From contig NZ_CP059572.1 of assembly GCF_019175365.1 (NCBI RefSeq), positions 3,410,001 to 3,474,000 of the forward strand: a stretch of DNA of 64,000 nt. The letters run 5' to 3'. Under the pieces are notes generated by a model. The model ran no database searches. It had not been told where the DNA came from and worked only from the letters and a program-made list of their open reading frames with translations. Positions 7,485 to 15,766 of this stretch are shown piece by piece. The DNA is from Actinomadura graeca. Its GTDB lineage: Bacteria; Actinomycetota; Actinomycetes; Streptosporangiales; Streptosporangiaceae. The translations under genes were made by a program, and so were the position numbers. The first letter of the stretch is position 1, and each line of letters begins with the position of its first letter.

Positions 7485-9860
7485 TCAGGGCGTCCTGACG
7501 GCCGTCGCGCCGACGGCGGTGGCGGCGAGCATGTCCGTCCACTGGCGGCACACCTCGTCCAGGCCGTACGCGGCGCGGACCTGGTCGCGGGCCAGGAGCC
7601 GGTCGTGCTCCCAGCGGCCCAGGGACACGGTCGAGGCGATCGACGCGGCCATCGCGGACGGGTCGTCGTGGATCCACCGCGTGTCGTAGATGGTGTCGGC
7701 GCCCGGCCAGCCCAGCAGCGCCGGCACCGCCCCGGACGCCATCCCCTCGGCGGGGGCCAGGTGGAAGCTCTCGTCGTCGCTGGTCGACAGCACGAACCCG
7801 ATGCGGCGCAGCCAGGACGCGACGTCCCGGCCGTAGGAGTCGAACACGACCCCGCCCGCCAGCAGCGGTGAGCGGCGGATCCGGCGGAACACCCGCTCGT
7901 AGTGCTCGCGCTCCTCCTCCTTCTGCCAGATCCACCAGTACTCCCAGGGGAGCTTGGTCTTGACGAAGAGGGTGAAGCGGGGATCGTCGCGGCGCAGTTC
8001 CTCCAGGGCGTCCAGGGCCAGGTCGAGCCGCTTGCGGGACGGCGCGATGCCGATCATCCCGAGGTGGTGCTCGGCGCCGGTCAGCTTCGGGCGGTCGAGC
8101 TGATGGTCGTCCACCCAGTTGGGGATGGTGGTGACCTTCCCGGCGGGCCAGCCGGTGATCTCCCGGGTGAGGTCGGCGTAGTGCGGGCTGACGCAGATGA
8201 CCTCGTCCACCTCGTCGATGGGCAGGTGCCGCGGCCAGCGCGCGTACAGCTCGAAGCGGTGCAGCCGGACGACGAGCCGCTGGCCGGGACGCTTGTTCCG
8301 CGCGTACCAGATCGCGTTCGGCCCGCACCACTCGCAGACGACGACGTCCGCCCAGTCGGCCAGCTCCCGGCTGCGGTCCTCGTCGTGGACCTTCAGCGCG
8401 GCCCACTTGTCGACGCGGACCTCCATGTCCGGGCGGGAGCGGAGGTAGTCGAGCAGGCGGGTGAAGAACTTGAGGTCGTGCCCGGCGACGCCGACGCGCA
8501 GGCGCCGCGGCCCGCCCTGCGCCGCGTCCGGGGGCGCGGAGCCGGACGGGGCGGCGGTGCCGGCGAGCGCCTCGTCCGGCCGGGCAGGGCCGCCGCCCCC
8601 GGCCGCGCCGAGCCTTACGGCGACGCGCTCGTGCTCCTCGGCGGCCGCGAGGACGGCCGCGGACGGCTCCGGGAACGTCCGCTCGACACAGCCGCGCAGC
8701 CGCTCGGCCGCCGCGTCCAGCGTGAAGCCCGCCGCCGCCGCGCGGCAGCGCTCGACGGCCAGGGTGAACACGTCGGAGTTCTTGCCGATGAGGGTCAGGG
8801 CGTCCAGGACGTCGGTCTCCGTGGACGCGAACAGCGGGTAGTCGGTGCCGAACAGCCGCTCGTGCATCGGCGTGCGGTTGAGGACGACCGGCACGCCGAG
8901 CGTCCCGCACTCCAGCACCTTCGTGGACAGCTCCAGGCTCGCGTCCATCTCCGGGTGCCGCCACGACAGGCCCACGTCGCACGCGGCCGTCAGCCGCATC
9001 GCCTCGGCGCGGGGGTGGCCGCCGTGCCAGACGACGCCCTGCCCGCTCTCCAGCGCGGTGCGCATCCGCGTCGCGAACCCGGGGTCCGCCGGATCGTCGT
9101 GGATCTTGTCGCCGACCATGTGCAGCTCGGCGTCCACGCCCCGGATCGCCAGCAGGCGCGGCAACGAGGTCATCTCGTAGGTGTTCCAGCGCGGCGCGAA
9201 CTTGCCGGTGTAGACGAGCGTGAGCGCGCGGCCGTCCGGCGCGCCGTCCCGCCTCGGCTCCAGGCCGTCGGGGAGGACGACGACGGGCGGGAACAGCACG
9301 CTCTTGCCCGCCGTCGCCGGGACGGCGCTCTCCAGGAAGCCGCGCAGCTCCTCGGTCTGGCAGAGCAGCACCCGGGAGGCGTCCGCGATCCGGCGCAGCT
9401 CGCCCTTGGACGAGCCGTCGAACAGCGCGGCGGACTGGGGGACGTCGGTCAGGTACGTCCACAGCCGCCCGGCCAGCGGCCCGGCGGACAGCTTGCCCGC
9501 GAGGCGGCGGCCCCTGACGACGATCATGTCGAAGCCGCCCTCCGGCGGGTGCGGGGGGCCGCCCGCCGCCGGGCGGAGCCGCTCCTCCTCGTCGACGCGG
9601 GCGAGGACGGCGGCGGCGGCCTTCGGGGGCATGCCGCCCTCGATGTCGATCAGGCCCTCCGCGTGCGGGCTGCGCACGGTGACCCCGGGCAGGGCGCGCA
9701 GCGGGTCGACGAGCCGGCCGGTCCTGACCGGCGCCTTGAGGACCAGGGTCACCGCGCAGCCGGCACGGGCCAGCGCCTGGACCATGCCCTGGGCCCAGAT
9801 CGCCGAGCCGTCGATCAGGTTGAGATCGACGTCGCCGTAGACGAGGGCGCGAGGTCGCAC
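7485..9860 (-). CDS. Tandem GT-B glycosyltransferase (two catalytic-like halves)
   Basis: A 791-residue soluble protein with two GT-B-like halves. The N-terminal half (about 1-400) opens with ALVYGDVDLNLIDGSAIWAQ and carries a GT4/GT1-like phrase, LELSTKVLECGTLGVPVVLN. The C-terminal half (about 450-770) starts RRLRVGVAGHDLKFFTRLL and contains VICVSPHYADL, TTIPNWVDDHQLDRP, GIAPSRKRLDLALDAL and DESFHLAPAEGMASG, matching donor-binding parts of GT4 enzymes. A Pro/Ala-rich linker joins them. I chose GTG at 9860 because AAAGGA stands six bases upstream; a GTG at 9875 overlapping the previous stop is the alternative. It follows a 223-residue coiled-coil protein and WecB in one minus-strand operon. 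It may add two sugars in sequence, or one half may be structural. Confidence 0.82.
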   Translation of the reverse strand: MRPRALVYGDVDLNLIDGSAIWAQGMVQALARAGCAVTLVLKAPVRTGRLVDPLRALPGVTVRSPHAEGLIDIEGGMPPKAAAAVLARVDEEERLRPAAGGPPHPPEGGFDMIVVRGRRLAGKLSAGPLAGRLWTYLTDVPQSAALFDGSSKGELRRIADASRVLLCQTEELRGFLESAVPATAGKSVLFPPVVVLPDGLEPRRDGAPDGRALTLVYTGKFAPRWNTYEMTSLPRLLAIRGVDAELHMVGDKIHDDPADPGFATRMRTALESGQGVVWHGGHPRAEAMRLTAACDVGLSWRHPEMDASLELSTKVLECGTLGVPVVLNRTPMHERLFGTDYPLFASTETDVLDALTLIGKNSDVFTLAVERCRAAAAGFTLDAAAERLRGCVERTFPEPSAAVLAAAEEHERVAVRLGAAGGGGPARPDEALAGTAAPSGSAPPDAAQGGPRRLRVGVAGHDLKFFTRLLDYLRSRPDMEVRVDKWAALKVHDEDRSRELADWADVVVCEWCGPNAIWYARNKRPGQRLVVRLHRFELYARWPRHLPIDEVDEVICVSPHYADLTREITGWPAGKVTTIPNWVDDHQLDRPKLTGAEHHLGMIGIAPSRKRLDLALDALEELRRDDPRFTLFVKTKLPWEYWWIWQKEEEREHYERVFRRIRRSPLLAGGVVFDSYGRDVASWLRRIGFVLSTSDDESFHLAPAEGMASGAVPALLGWPGADTIYDTRWIHDDPSAMAASIASTVSLGRWEHDRLLARDQVRAAYGLDEVCRQWTDMLAATAVGATAVRTP

Positions 9861-9871
9861 AGGAGTTCCTT

Positions 9872-10543
9872 TCACGGTGCCGGGACGAGCAGTTCGGCGA
9901 GCCTGCCGGGCGTGGCCGCGGTGGCGTCCCAGGGGAGGCAGGCCAGGGTCGCCGGGGGCGCCTCGCCCCACAGGACGAGCGGGAGGCCACGGGCCGCGGC
10001 CAGCTCCCGGACGTCGTTCAGCGCGCGGTCCCGGTCGTACATGCCGGGGACGCCGAGGTAGGCCCACGGGCCGCCGGGCTCACCGGCCGCGGCGTCCACG
10101 ACGAGCATGTCCACGTCCGCGGTGTCCAGCACGATCGTGGCGTCGTGCGGGTACAGCGGGATGACCTTCGCGTGCTCGGCGAGCGTGGCCGCCGCGCGCG
10201 CGCCGAGCACACCGGCGATGACGGGGCCCACGTAGGGGGCGGCGACGAGGAGGCGGTCCTCGGGACGGTCCACCCGGTCGAGCTGGATCCGCTCACCGTC
10301 CGCCGAGCCGGAGTCGGACACGGGGACGTTCCGCTTGCGCCAGAGCCGGTACAGCTCCTTGGGCAGCTTCACCCCGCGCCGCCGCGGGTTGCGCGCCGCG
10401 CCCGCGACCAGCCGCCCGAACTGGAGCGTCGTGGACGTCTCCAGGGCGTCCAGCCGCCGCTCCAGCTCCTGGACCCGGGACTCGCGCTCGCGCAGCGTGG
10501 CCCGCAGCCGCGCCACCTGCCGGTTGGCCTTCGCGTTGTTCAC
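9872..10543 (-). CDS. Hypothetical protein with N-terminal coiled coil, glycan locus
   Basis: I do not recognise the family. The 223-residue protein starts with a charged heptad-like helix (residues about 5-40: RLRATLRERESRVQELERRL), followed by a basic stretch. The C-terminal 140 residues are alpha/beta in style, with alternating hydrophobic strands (RLLVAAPYVGPVIAGVLGA, IVLDTADVDMLVVD), like half of a Rossmann or GT-B fold. There is no signal peptide or membrane segment. The GTG start overlaps the WecB stop as GTGA. Its own stop touches the next glycosyltransferase start region, so all three genes are coupled. The arrangement suggests an oligomerising partner or regulator of the tandem glycosyltransferase; that is inference. 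Confidence 0.6.
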   Translation of the reverse strand: MNNAKANRQVARLRATLRERESRVQELERRLDALETSTTLQFGRLVAGAARNPRRRGVKLPKELYRLWRKRNVPVSDSGSADGERIQLDRVDRPEDRLLVAAPYVGPVIAGVLGARAAATLAEHAKVIPLYPHDATIVLDTADVDMLVVDAAAGEPGGPWAYLGVPGMYDRDRALNDVRELAAARGLPLVLWGEAPPATLACLPWDATAATPGRLAELLVPAP

Positions 10544-11646
10544 GCGGCGACTCCGTGTTCACCCAGGAACTCCATGATCACGTCGGCGATGCGGGGCCCG
10601 GCGTGCCCGTCCCACAGCGGCGGCCTCGCGTCGTGCGCCGGGGACGGCCCGTCCGGCCCGCCGAGGGCCTTGCGGGCGGCGGGGACGAGTTCCTCGAAGG
10701 TGACGAGGCGGTTGGTGCCGTGGGTGATGGTGATGGGCCGTTCGGTGTTGGGCCGGACGGTCAGGCACGGCACGCCGAGAATGGTGGTCTCCTCCTGGAG
10801 GCCGCCGGAGTCGGTGACGACCGCGGCGGCGCCGCGGACGGCGGCGATGAAGTCGATGTAGCCGAGTGGTTCCAGGACGTGCACGCGCGGGTGTTCATCG
10901 AGCCCGGCGGCCAGCAGGGTGGCGCGGCCGCGCGGGTGGACGGGGATGACCAGGTCGGCCAGGTCGGCGACGCCGTGCAGGTGCCGGACCAGCGCGGCGG
11001 CGGTCCCGGGCGCGTCGACGTTGGCGGGGCGGTGCATCGTCGCCAGGACGTACCGCTCGGGCAAGTCGAAGGCCGCGCGCGCCTTGGCGGTGTCGAAGCT
11101 GTCCAGGTTGGCCAGGAGCGTGTCGATCATCGGGTTGCCGACGAAGTGGGCCCGAGCCACCGGAACGCCCTCGTTGGCCAGGTGCCCGATCGCCTCCGGG
11201 CTCGTGACCAGGCACAGGTCGGACAGCTGGTCGGTGAGCCGCCGGTTGACCTCCTCGGGCATGGTCATGTCGAAGCTGCGCAGCCCGGCCTCCACATGGG
11301 CGACCGGGATGTGCAGCTTGGCCGCGACCAGCGCGGCGGCGATCGTCGAGTTCACGTCGCCGTACACGATGACGAGGGCGGGTGAACGGCTCGTGAACTC
11401 CCGTTCCAGCCCGATCATCAGCGCGGCGGTCTGCTCGGCGTGCCCGCCGGAGCCCACCCCGAGGTTGACGTCGGGCTCCGGGAGCCCCAGCTCCACAAAG
11501 AAGATCTCCGACATCCGCTCGTCGTAGTGCTGCCCGGTGTGGACCACCGCCTGCTCGGCGCCCGCGGCGCCGAGGGCGCGGATCACCGGTGCGGCCTTGA
11601 CGAAGTTCGGCCGCGCCCCCAGGACGTGCACGATGGGTGCCAACAC
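10540..11646 (-). CDS. wecB: UDP-N-acetylglucosamine 2-epimerase (non-hydrolysing)
   Basis: Interconverts UDP-GlcNAc and UDP-ManNAc in the cytosol. The N-terminal HVLGARPNFVKAAP motif, the YGDVNSTIAAAL strand-loop, HVEAGLRS with the catalytic Glu, the PEEVNRRLTD motif, and the DSGGLQEE nucleotide-binding site are all present. Length (about 368 residues) matches the family. The start is either the GTG at 11646 or the TTG at 11643, both behind AGAAGGGA; the further-upstream ATG at 11664 contains that ribosome site and is unlikely. The 3' end overlaps the coiled-coil gene by four bases. The start is only about 40 bases from the divergent GT4 gene, so the two share a compact promoter. Its product feeds the WecC-like dehydrogenase nearby. 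Confidence 0.93.
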   Translation of the reverse strand: MLAPIVHVLGARPNFVKAAPVIRALGAAGAEQAVVHTGQHYDERMSEIFFVELGLPEPDVNLGVGSGGHAEQTAALMIGLEREFTSRSPALVIVYGDVNSTIAAALVAAKLHIPVAHVEAGLRSFDMTMPEEVNRRLTDQLSDLCLVTSPEAIGHLANEGVPVARAHFVGNPMIDTLLANLDSFDTAKARAAFDLPERYVLATMHRPANVDAPGTAAALVRHLHGVADLADLVIPVHPRGRATLLAAGLDEHPRVHVLEPLGYIDFIAAVRGAAAVVTDSGGLQEETTILGVPCLTVRPNTERPITITHGTNRLVTFEELVPAARKALGGPDGPSPAHDARPPLWDGHAGPRIADVIMEFLGEHGVAA

Positions 11647-11688
11647 AATTTCCCTTCTGTTCATCGGGGTTGCCTACGCTCGCCCGCC

Positions 11689-13155
11689 GTGCTCAGAAAA
11701 CCCGTCTACCTGCTGGGACTCACCTGGCGCCAGCTCCGCGACGACCCGGGGCGGGCGCCCCGGCTCGCCGTGCGGCTGCTGGCGCGGGCGGCCCCCGGCC
11801 CTCTCGGCGGGCGGCTGCGGCGCTCCCGCCTCGCCGTCCCGCGCCCCCGCGGCCTCCAGCGCGAGACCGCCGAGCTGCGCGCGCTGCTGGCGCACACCCC
11901 GCCGCCCCCGCCGTCCTGGACCGCCCGGTCCGCCCGGTCCGCGCCGCCCGGCCCGTCCGGGACGCGCGTCCTCCAGCTGGTGACGAACGCGCTGCCCCGC
12001 ACCAACGCCGGGTACACCGTCCGGACGCACCGGCTCGCCCTGGCCCAGCGGGAGCTCGGCGTGGACGTCCACGTCGCGACACGGCTCGGCTACCCCCTCA
12101 GCCAAGGCATCGGCGACGCCCGCCCCCGCGTGGAGGTCGACGGCGTCCCCTACCACCGACTGATCCCCTGGGCACCGCCGTCCAATCCCGTCCGGGCGGT
12201 GGGCAAGGGCGCCGACCTGGCCGGACGCCTCGTCCGGGAGCTGCGCCCGGACGTCCTGCACGCGGTCAGCAACCACCTGAACGCCGCCGTCGCGCTGGAG
12301 CTCGGCCAGCGGCACGGGCTGCCCGTCGTCTACGAGGTCCGGGGTTTCCTGGAGGACTCCTGGCTGTCGCGTGACCCCGCCCACAGGGAGACGGACGAGT
12401 TCTACCGGCTCACCCGCGAGCTGGAGACGCGGCGCATGGCCGAGGCGGACGCCGTCGTCACGCTCGGCGAGGCGATGCGCGCGGAGATCGCCGCCCGCGG
12501 CGTCCCCGCCGAGAAGATCCACACGGTGCCGAACGCCGTGGACGAGACGTTCCTGCGGCCGCTGCCCGACGCCGCCGGCCTGCGGGCGTCGCTCGGCATC
12601 CCGGCGGACGCGCCGGTCGTCGGCCTGACGTCCTCGTTCTACGGCTACGAGGGCATCGACACGCTCATCGACGCCGCGGCGCTGCTGCGCGGCCGGGGCA
12701 CGCCCGTCACGCTGCTGCTGGTCGGCGACGGGCCCGAGCGCGGGGCGCTCGAACGGCGCGCGGCCGGGCACGGCGTTCACGCCGTGTTCACCGGACGCGT
12801 GCCGATGGAATCCGTTCGTCGCCACCACGCCGTCCTCGATGTGTTCGCGGTCCCCCGGCGGGCCGACCGGGTCTGCCAATTGGTCACGCCCCTCAAGCCG
12901 ATCGAGGCGATGGCCGGGGGAATCCCGGTAATAGCAAGTGATGTCAAGGCTCTGCGCGAAATCGTGGAACCGGGCGTAACGGGCACGTTAACAGTTCCGG
13001 AAGAGCCGGAAGCCTGGGCCGATTCGCTGGAAGAACTCATTTACGCTCCAGAAAGACGCCGAAAAATCGGGCAGTCGGCTCGGGAGTGGGTGAGGGCGGA
13101 ACGCACGTGGCGGGCCGTCGCGGCCTGCTACCGGGCGGCATACGCCATCACATAG
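11689..13155 (+). CDS. GT4 family glycosyltransferase
   Basis: A 488-residue GT-B glycosyltransferase. Residues about 1-80 are a basic, helical, Pro-rich extension. The GT4 body follows: VLQLVTNALPRTNAGYTVRTH at the acceptor side, VVYEVRGFLEDSW, IHTVPNAVDETFLRP, LLLVGDGPERGALE, and the donor-site KPIEAMAGGIPVIASD with its conserved Glu. The GTG at 11689 gives the only plausible start in the 42-base divergent gap with wecB. The final 50 codons have clearly lower GC than the rest and include a TTA leucine codon at 12988-12990, rare in such genomes and often a sign of tRNA-dependent control or recent transfer. The stop is 21 bases before wecC, so co-transcription is likely. Confidence 0.85.
   Translation: MLRKPVYLLGLTWRQLRDDPGRAPRLAVRLLARAAPGPLGGRLRRSRLAVPRPRGLQRETAELRALLAHTPPPPPSWTARSARSAPPGPSGTRVLQLVTNALPRTNAGYTVRTHRLALAQRELGVDVHVATRLGYPLSQGIGDARPRVEVDGVPYHRLIPWAPPSNPVRAVGKGADLAGRLVRELRPDVLHAVSNHLNAAVALELGQRHGLPVVYEVRGFLEDSWLSRDPAHRETDEFYRLTRELETRRMAEADAVVTLGEAMRAEIAARGVPAEKIHTVPNAVDETFLRPLPDAAGLRASLGIPADAPVVGLTSSFYGYEGIDTLIDAAALLRGRGTPVTLLLVGDGPERGALERRAAGHGVHAVFTGRVPMESVRRHHAVLDVFAVPRRADRVCQLVTPLKPIEAMAGGIPVIASDVKALREIVEPGVTGTLTVPEEPEAWADSLEELIYAPERRRKIGQSAREWVRAERTWRAVAACYRAAYAIT
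12988..12990 (+). other. In-frame TTA leucine codon
   Basis: TTA is codon 434 of the GT4 gene, within a run of about 150 bases (12930-13080) rich in GAA, AAA, GTA and ACA codons. In streptomycetes TTA requires the bldA tRNA; that this organism shares such control is inference. Confidence 0.8.
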
Positions 13156-13176
13156 GACTCGCGAGGGGAGCCGGGT

Positions 13177-14439
13177 ATGGATCTGGTGGTCATCGGACTC
13201 GGCTACGTGGGACTGCCGCTGGTGCGGGAGGCGTGCCGGGCCGGCCTGGAGGCCGGGGGGCTGGACCGCGACGCGCGCGTGGTCGCCGGGCTCAAGGCCG
13301 GCCTGTCGCACATCGACGACGTCTCGGCCGCCGAGGTCGAGGCGATGAACGAGGCGGGGTTCACGCCGAGCCTGCACGAGGACATCCTGGACGGCGCGCG
13401 CACAGTGGTGATCTGCGTGCCCACGCCGCTGTCGGAGGAGGGCGGCCCGGACCTGACCGCGGTCCGCGGCGCCGCCGAGACCGTCGCCCGCCACCTGGAA
13501 CCGGGCATGCTGGTCATCCTGGAGTCCACCACCTACCCCGGCACCACCGACGAGGTCGTCCGCCCCATCCTGGAGACCTCCGGCCTGGCCGCCGGCGAGG
13601 AGTTCCACCTGGCCTTCTCCCCCGAGCGCATCGACCCCGGCAACCCCGTCTACGGGGTGCGGAACACCCCGAAGATCGTCGGGGGGCTGACGCCGGCGTG
13701 CGCGTCGGCGGCGTCGGCGTTCTACGGCAAGTTCGTCGACCGGGTCGTGGAGGCCAAGGGCACCCGCGAGGCCGAGATGGCCAAACTCCTGGAGAACACC
13801 TACCGCCACGTCAACATCGCCCTGGTCAACGAGATGGCCGTCTTCTGCCATGAGCTGGGCATCGACCTGTGGGACGCCATCGACTGCGCCGCCACCAAGC
13901 CCTTCGGCTTCCAGCCCTTCCGCCCCGGACCCGGCGTCGGCGGCCACTGCATCCCCATCGACCCCAACTACCTGTCCTACAAGGTCCGCTCCCTGGGCTA
14001 CCCCTTCCGCTTCGTCGAACTCGCCCAAGAGATCAACGAACGCATGCCCCGCTACGTCGTCGAGCGCGCCCAGCAACTCCTCAACCGCGAAGGACGCGCC
14101 CTCAAAGGAGCCAAAGTCCTCCTCCTGGGCGTCACCTACAAAGCCGACATCGCCGACCAACGCGAATCACCCGCACGCCCCGTCGCACGCCGCCTGGCCC
14201 GGCTCGGTGCCGACCTCAGCTTCCACGACCCCTTCGTGTCCGACTGGCAGGTCGAGGGCGCCGAGGTGCGCGACGCGGGGAAGGACCTCCCCGCCGCGCT
14301 GGAGGCGGCGGACCTGGTGATCGTGCTGGCCGACCACGGCGCCTACGACGCGGCCACGCTCGCCCGGCACGCCCGGCTGCTGTTCGACACCCGGGGCCGG
14401 ACGCGGGAGATGCGCGGCGAATCCGTGGAACTCCTGTAA
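13177..14439 (+). CDS. wecC: UDP-N-acetyl-D-mannosamine dehydrogenase (nucleotide-sugar dehydrogenase)
   Basis: A two-step NAD-dependent oxidase of the UDP-Glc/UDP-ManNAc dehydrogenase family, 420 residues. The N-terminal Rossmann motif VVIGLGYVGLPL, the STTYPGTTDE and FSPERIDPGN motifs, the central-domain GGHCIPIDPNYL with the catalytic Cys, and the C-terminal LLGVTYKADIADQRESPA are present. FSPERIDPGN and GGHCIPIDP are typical of the WecC subgroup rather than UDP-glucose dehydrogenases. With WecB 1.5 kb away it should make UDP-ManNAcA for an acidic wall polymer. It lies 21 bases after the GT4 gene. From about 13770 to 14190 codon choice shifts towards CAA, GAA, GGA and C-ending codons, unlike the G-ending first half, suggesting a mosaic gene. 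Confidence 0.88.
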   Translation: MDLVVIGLGYVGLPLVREACRAGLEAGGLDRDARVVAGLKAGLSHIDDVSAAEVEAMNEAGFTPSLHEDILDGARTVVICVPTPLSEEGGPDLTAVRGAAETVARHLEPGMLVILESTTYPGTTDEVVRPILETSGLAAGEEFHLAFSPERIDPGNPVYGVRNTPKIVGGLTPACASAASAFYGKFVDRVVEAKGTREAEMAKLLENTYRHVNIALVNEMAVFCHELGIDLWDAIDCAATKPFGFQPFRPGPGVGGHCIPIDPNYLSYKVRSLGYPFRFVELAQEINERMPRYVVERAQQLLNREGRALKGAKVLLLGVTYKADIADQRESPARPVARRLARLGADLSFHDPFVSDWQVEGAEVRDAGKDLPAALEAADLVIVLADHGAYDAATLARHARLLFDTRGRTREMRGESVELL

Positions 14440-14575
14440 CAGCGGCCGCCCTAACAGACATAGGGGACTCGCCTGGCGCTGTCCACCTCCTGGACGACGG
14501 GAATTCATCGGCAATTTCCATGACCGTCCAAGACTCGGTCAGAGGCCACAATTTCGGCATGTTGCGGAGTGAGTA

Positions 14576-15703
14576 ATGCGGGTCTGTGTTTGCACGATCG
14601 TGCATCATCCAGAGGATGCGCGGATTCTGCACCGGCAGATTCGCGCCCTCATCGACGCCGGTCATGAAGTTACATATATCGCTCCATTTCGGGCGTGCAA
14701 CGCGACGCCGTGGCGCGAGATCAGCCCGGTGGACGTGCCCCGGGCGACGGGCCGCAGGCGGCTCCGCGCCCTGCGCGCCGCCCACCGGGCGCTCGCCGAG
14801 CACGCCTCCTACGCCGACGTGATCCTCCTGCACGACCCGGAGCTGCTCGTCTCCATGCCGCGGGAGGTGCGCTCCCGGACGGTCGTCTGGGACGTCCACG
14901 AGGACACCGCCGCCGCGCTCACCGCCAAGGGCTGGCTGCCCGGCCCGGCGCGCCCCCTCCTGCGGCCGGCCGTCCGGCGGCTGGAGCGGCGCACCGAGCG
15001 GCGGCACCGGCTGCTGCTCGCCGAGGAGGGCTACCGGTCCCGGTTCCGCCAGGAGCACCCGGTGGTGCCGAACACCACCTACGTCGCCGACCTGCCGCCC
15101 GGCCCGCCCGACGGCCGCCGCGCCGTCTACGTCGGCCACCTGTCGGTCGCCCGGGGCGCCCTCGACATGATCGCGATGGCGCGGCTGCTGGCCCCCGAGG
15201 GCGTCATGGTCGAGCTGATCGGCGCCGCCGACGGCGCCGTCCGGCCCGCCCTCCGCGACGCCCAGCGCGAGGGCGTGCTCCGCTGGTACGGGTTCGTCCC
15301 CAACGACCGGGCGCTGCGCATCGCCGAGGGCGCGATGGCCGGGCTCGCGCTGCTGCACGACGAGCCGAACTACCGGCACTCGATGCCGACCAAGGTCGTC
15401 GAGTACATGGCCCGCGGCGTCCCGGTGGTCTCCACGCCGAACCCGCCCGCCGTGGACCTCGTCGAGCCGTCCGGCTGCGGCCTGGTCGTCCCCTTCACCG
15501 ACCCCGCCGCCGCCGCGGACGCCGTCCGCCGCCTGCGCGACGACCCCGAACTCCGCATCGGCATGGGCAAGCGCGGCTACGAGACCGCCCGCGCCCGCTT
15601 CCACTGGCCCACCCACGCCGAGCGGTTCGTCGCCCAGCTGGAGTCCTGGGCGGGCCGGGCCCCCGCCCCGGTGGCGGACATCGCACCCGTCCCCGAGTTC
15701 TGA
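14576..15703 (+). CDS. GT4-like glycosyltransferase
   Basis: A 375-residue GT-B enzyme. It begins MRVCVCTIVHHPEDARI, has VILLHDPELL and VVWDVHEDTAAAL in the N-terminal domain, then VPNTTYVADLP, AVYVGHLSVARG and the donor-site phrase MPTKVVEYMARGVPVVSTPNPP with its conserved Glu. There is no membrane segment. The ATG at 14576 follows GGAGTGAG. The first 120 bases and the 136-base gap upstream are less GC-rich than the rest, with ACA, TAT, GTT and CAT codons, so the gene's front end may have a different origin. It is the last gene of the plus-strand group and converges on a beta-propeller gene. It probably adds one sugar of the ManNAcA-containing unit; specificity is unknown. Confidence 0.82.
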   Translation: MRVCVCTIVHHPEDARILHRQIRALIDAGHEVTYIAPFRACNATPWREISPVDVPRATGRRRLRALRAAHRALAEHASYADVILLHDPELLVSMPREVRSRTVVWDVHEDTAAALTAKGWLPGPARPLLRPAVRRLERRTERRHRLLLAEEGYRSRFRQEHPVVPNTTYVADLPPGPPDGRRAVYVGHLSVARGALDMIAMARLLAPEGVMVELIGAADGAVRPALRDAQREGVLRWYGFVPNDRALRIAEGAMAGLALLHDEPNYRHSMPTKVVEYMARGVPVVSTPNPPAVDLVEPSGCGLVVPFTDPAAAADAVRRLRDDPELRIGMGKRGYETARARFHWPTHAERFVAQLESWAGRAPAPVADIAPVPEF

Positions 15704-15707
15704 AGCC

Positions 15708-15766
15708 CGGCCCGGGTCGGCCCGGCCCGGGTCAACCTGGCACGGGTCAACCCGGCACGGTCAGAC
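15708..15766. repeat. 15-bp tandem repeat, about four units
   Basis: Units begin at 15708, 15723, 15738 and 15753 with the pattern YGGCMCGGGTCRRCC; the last is degenerate and runs into the stop of the convergent gene. It fills the gap between two convergent genes and may act in termination. Confidence 0.65.
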
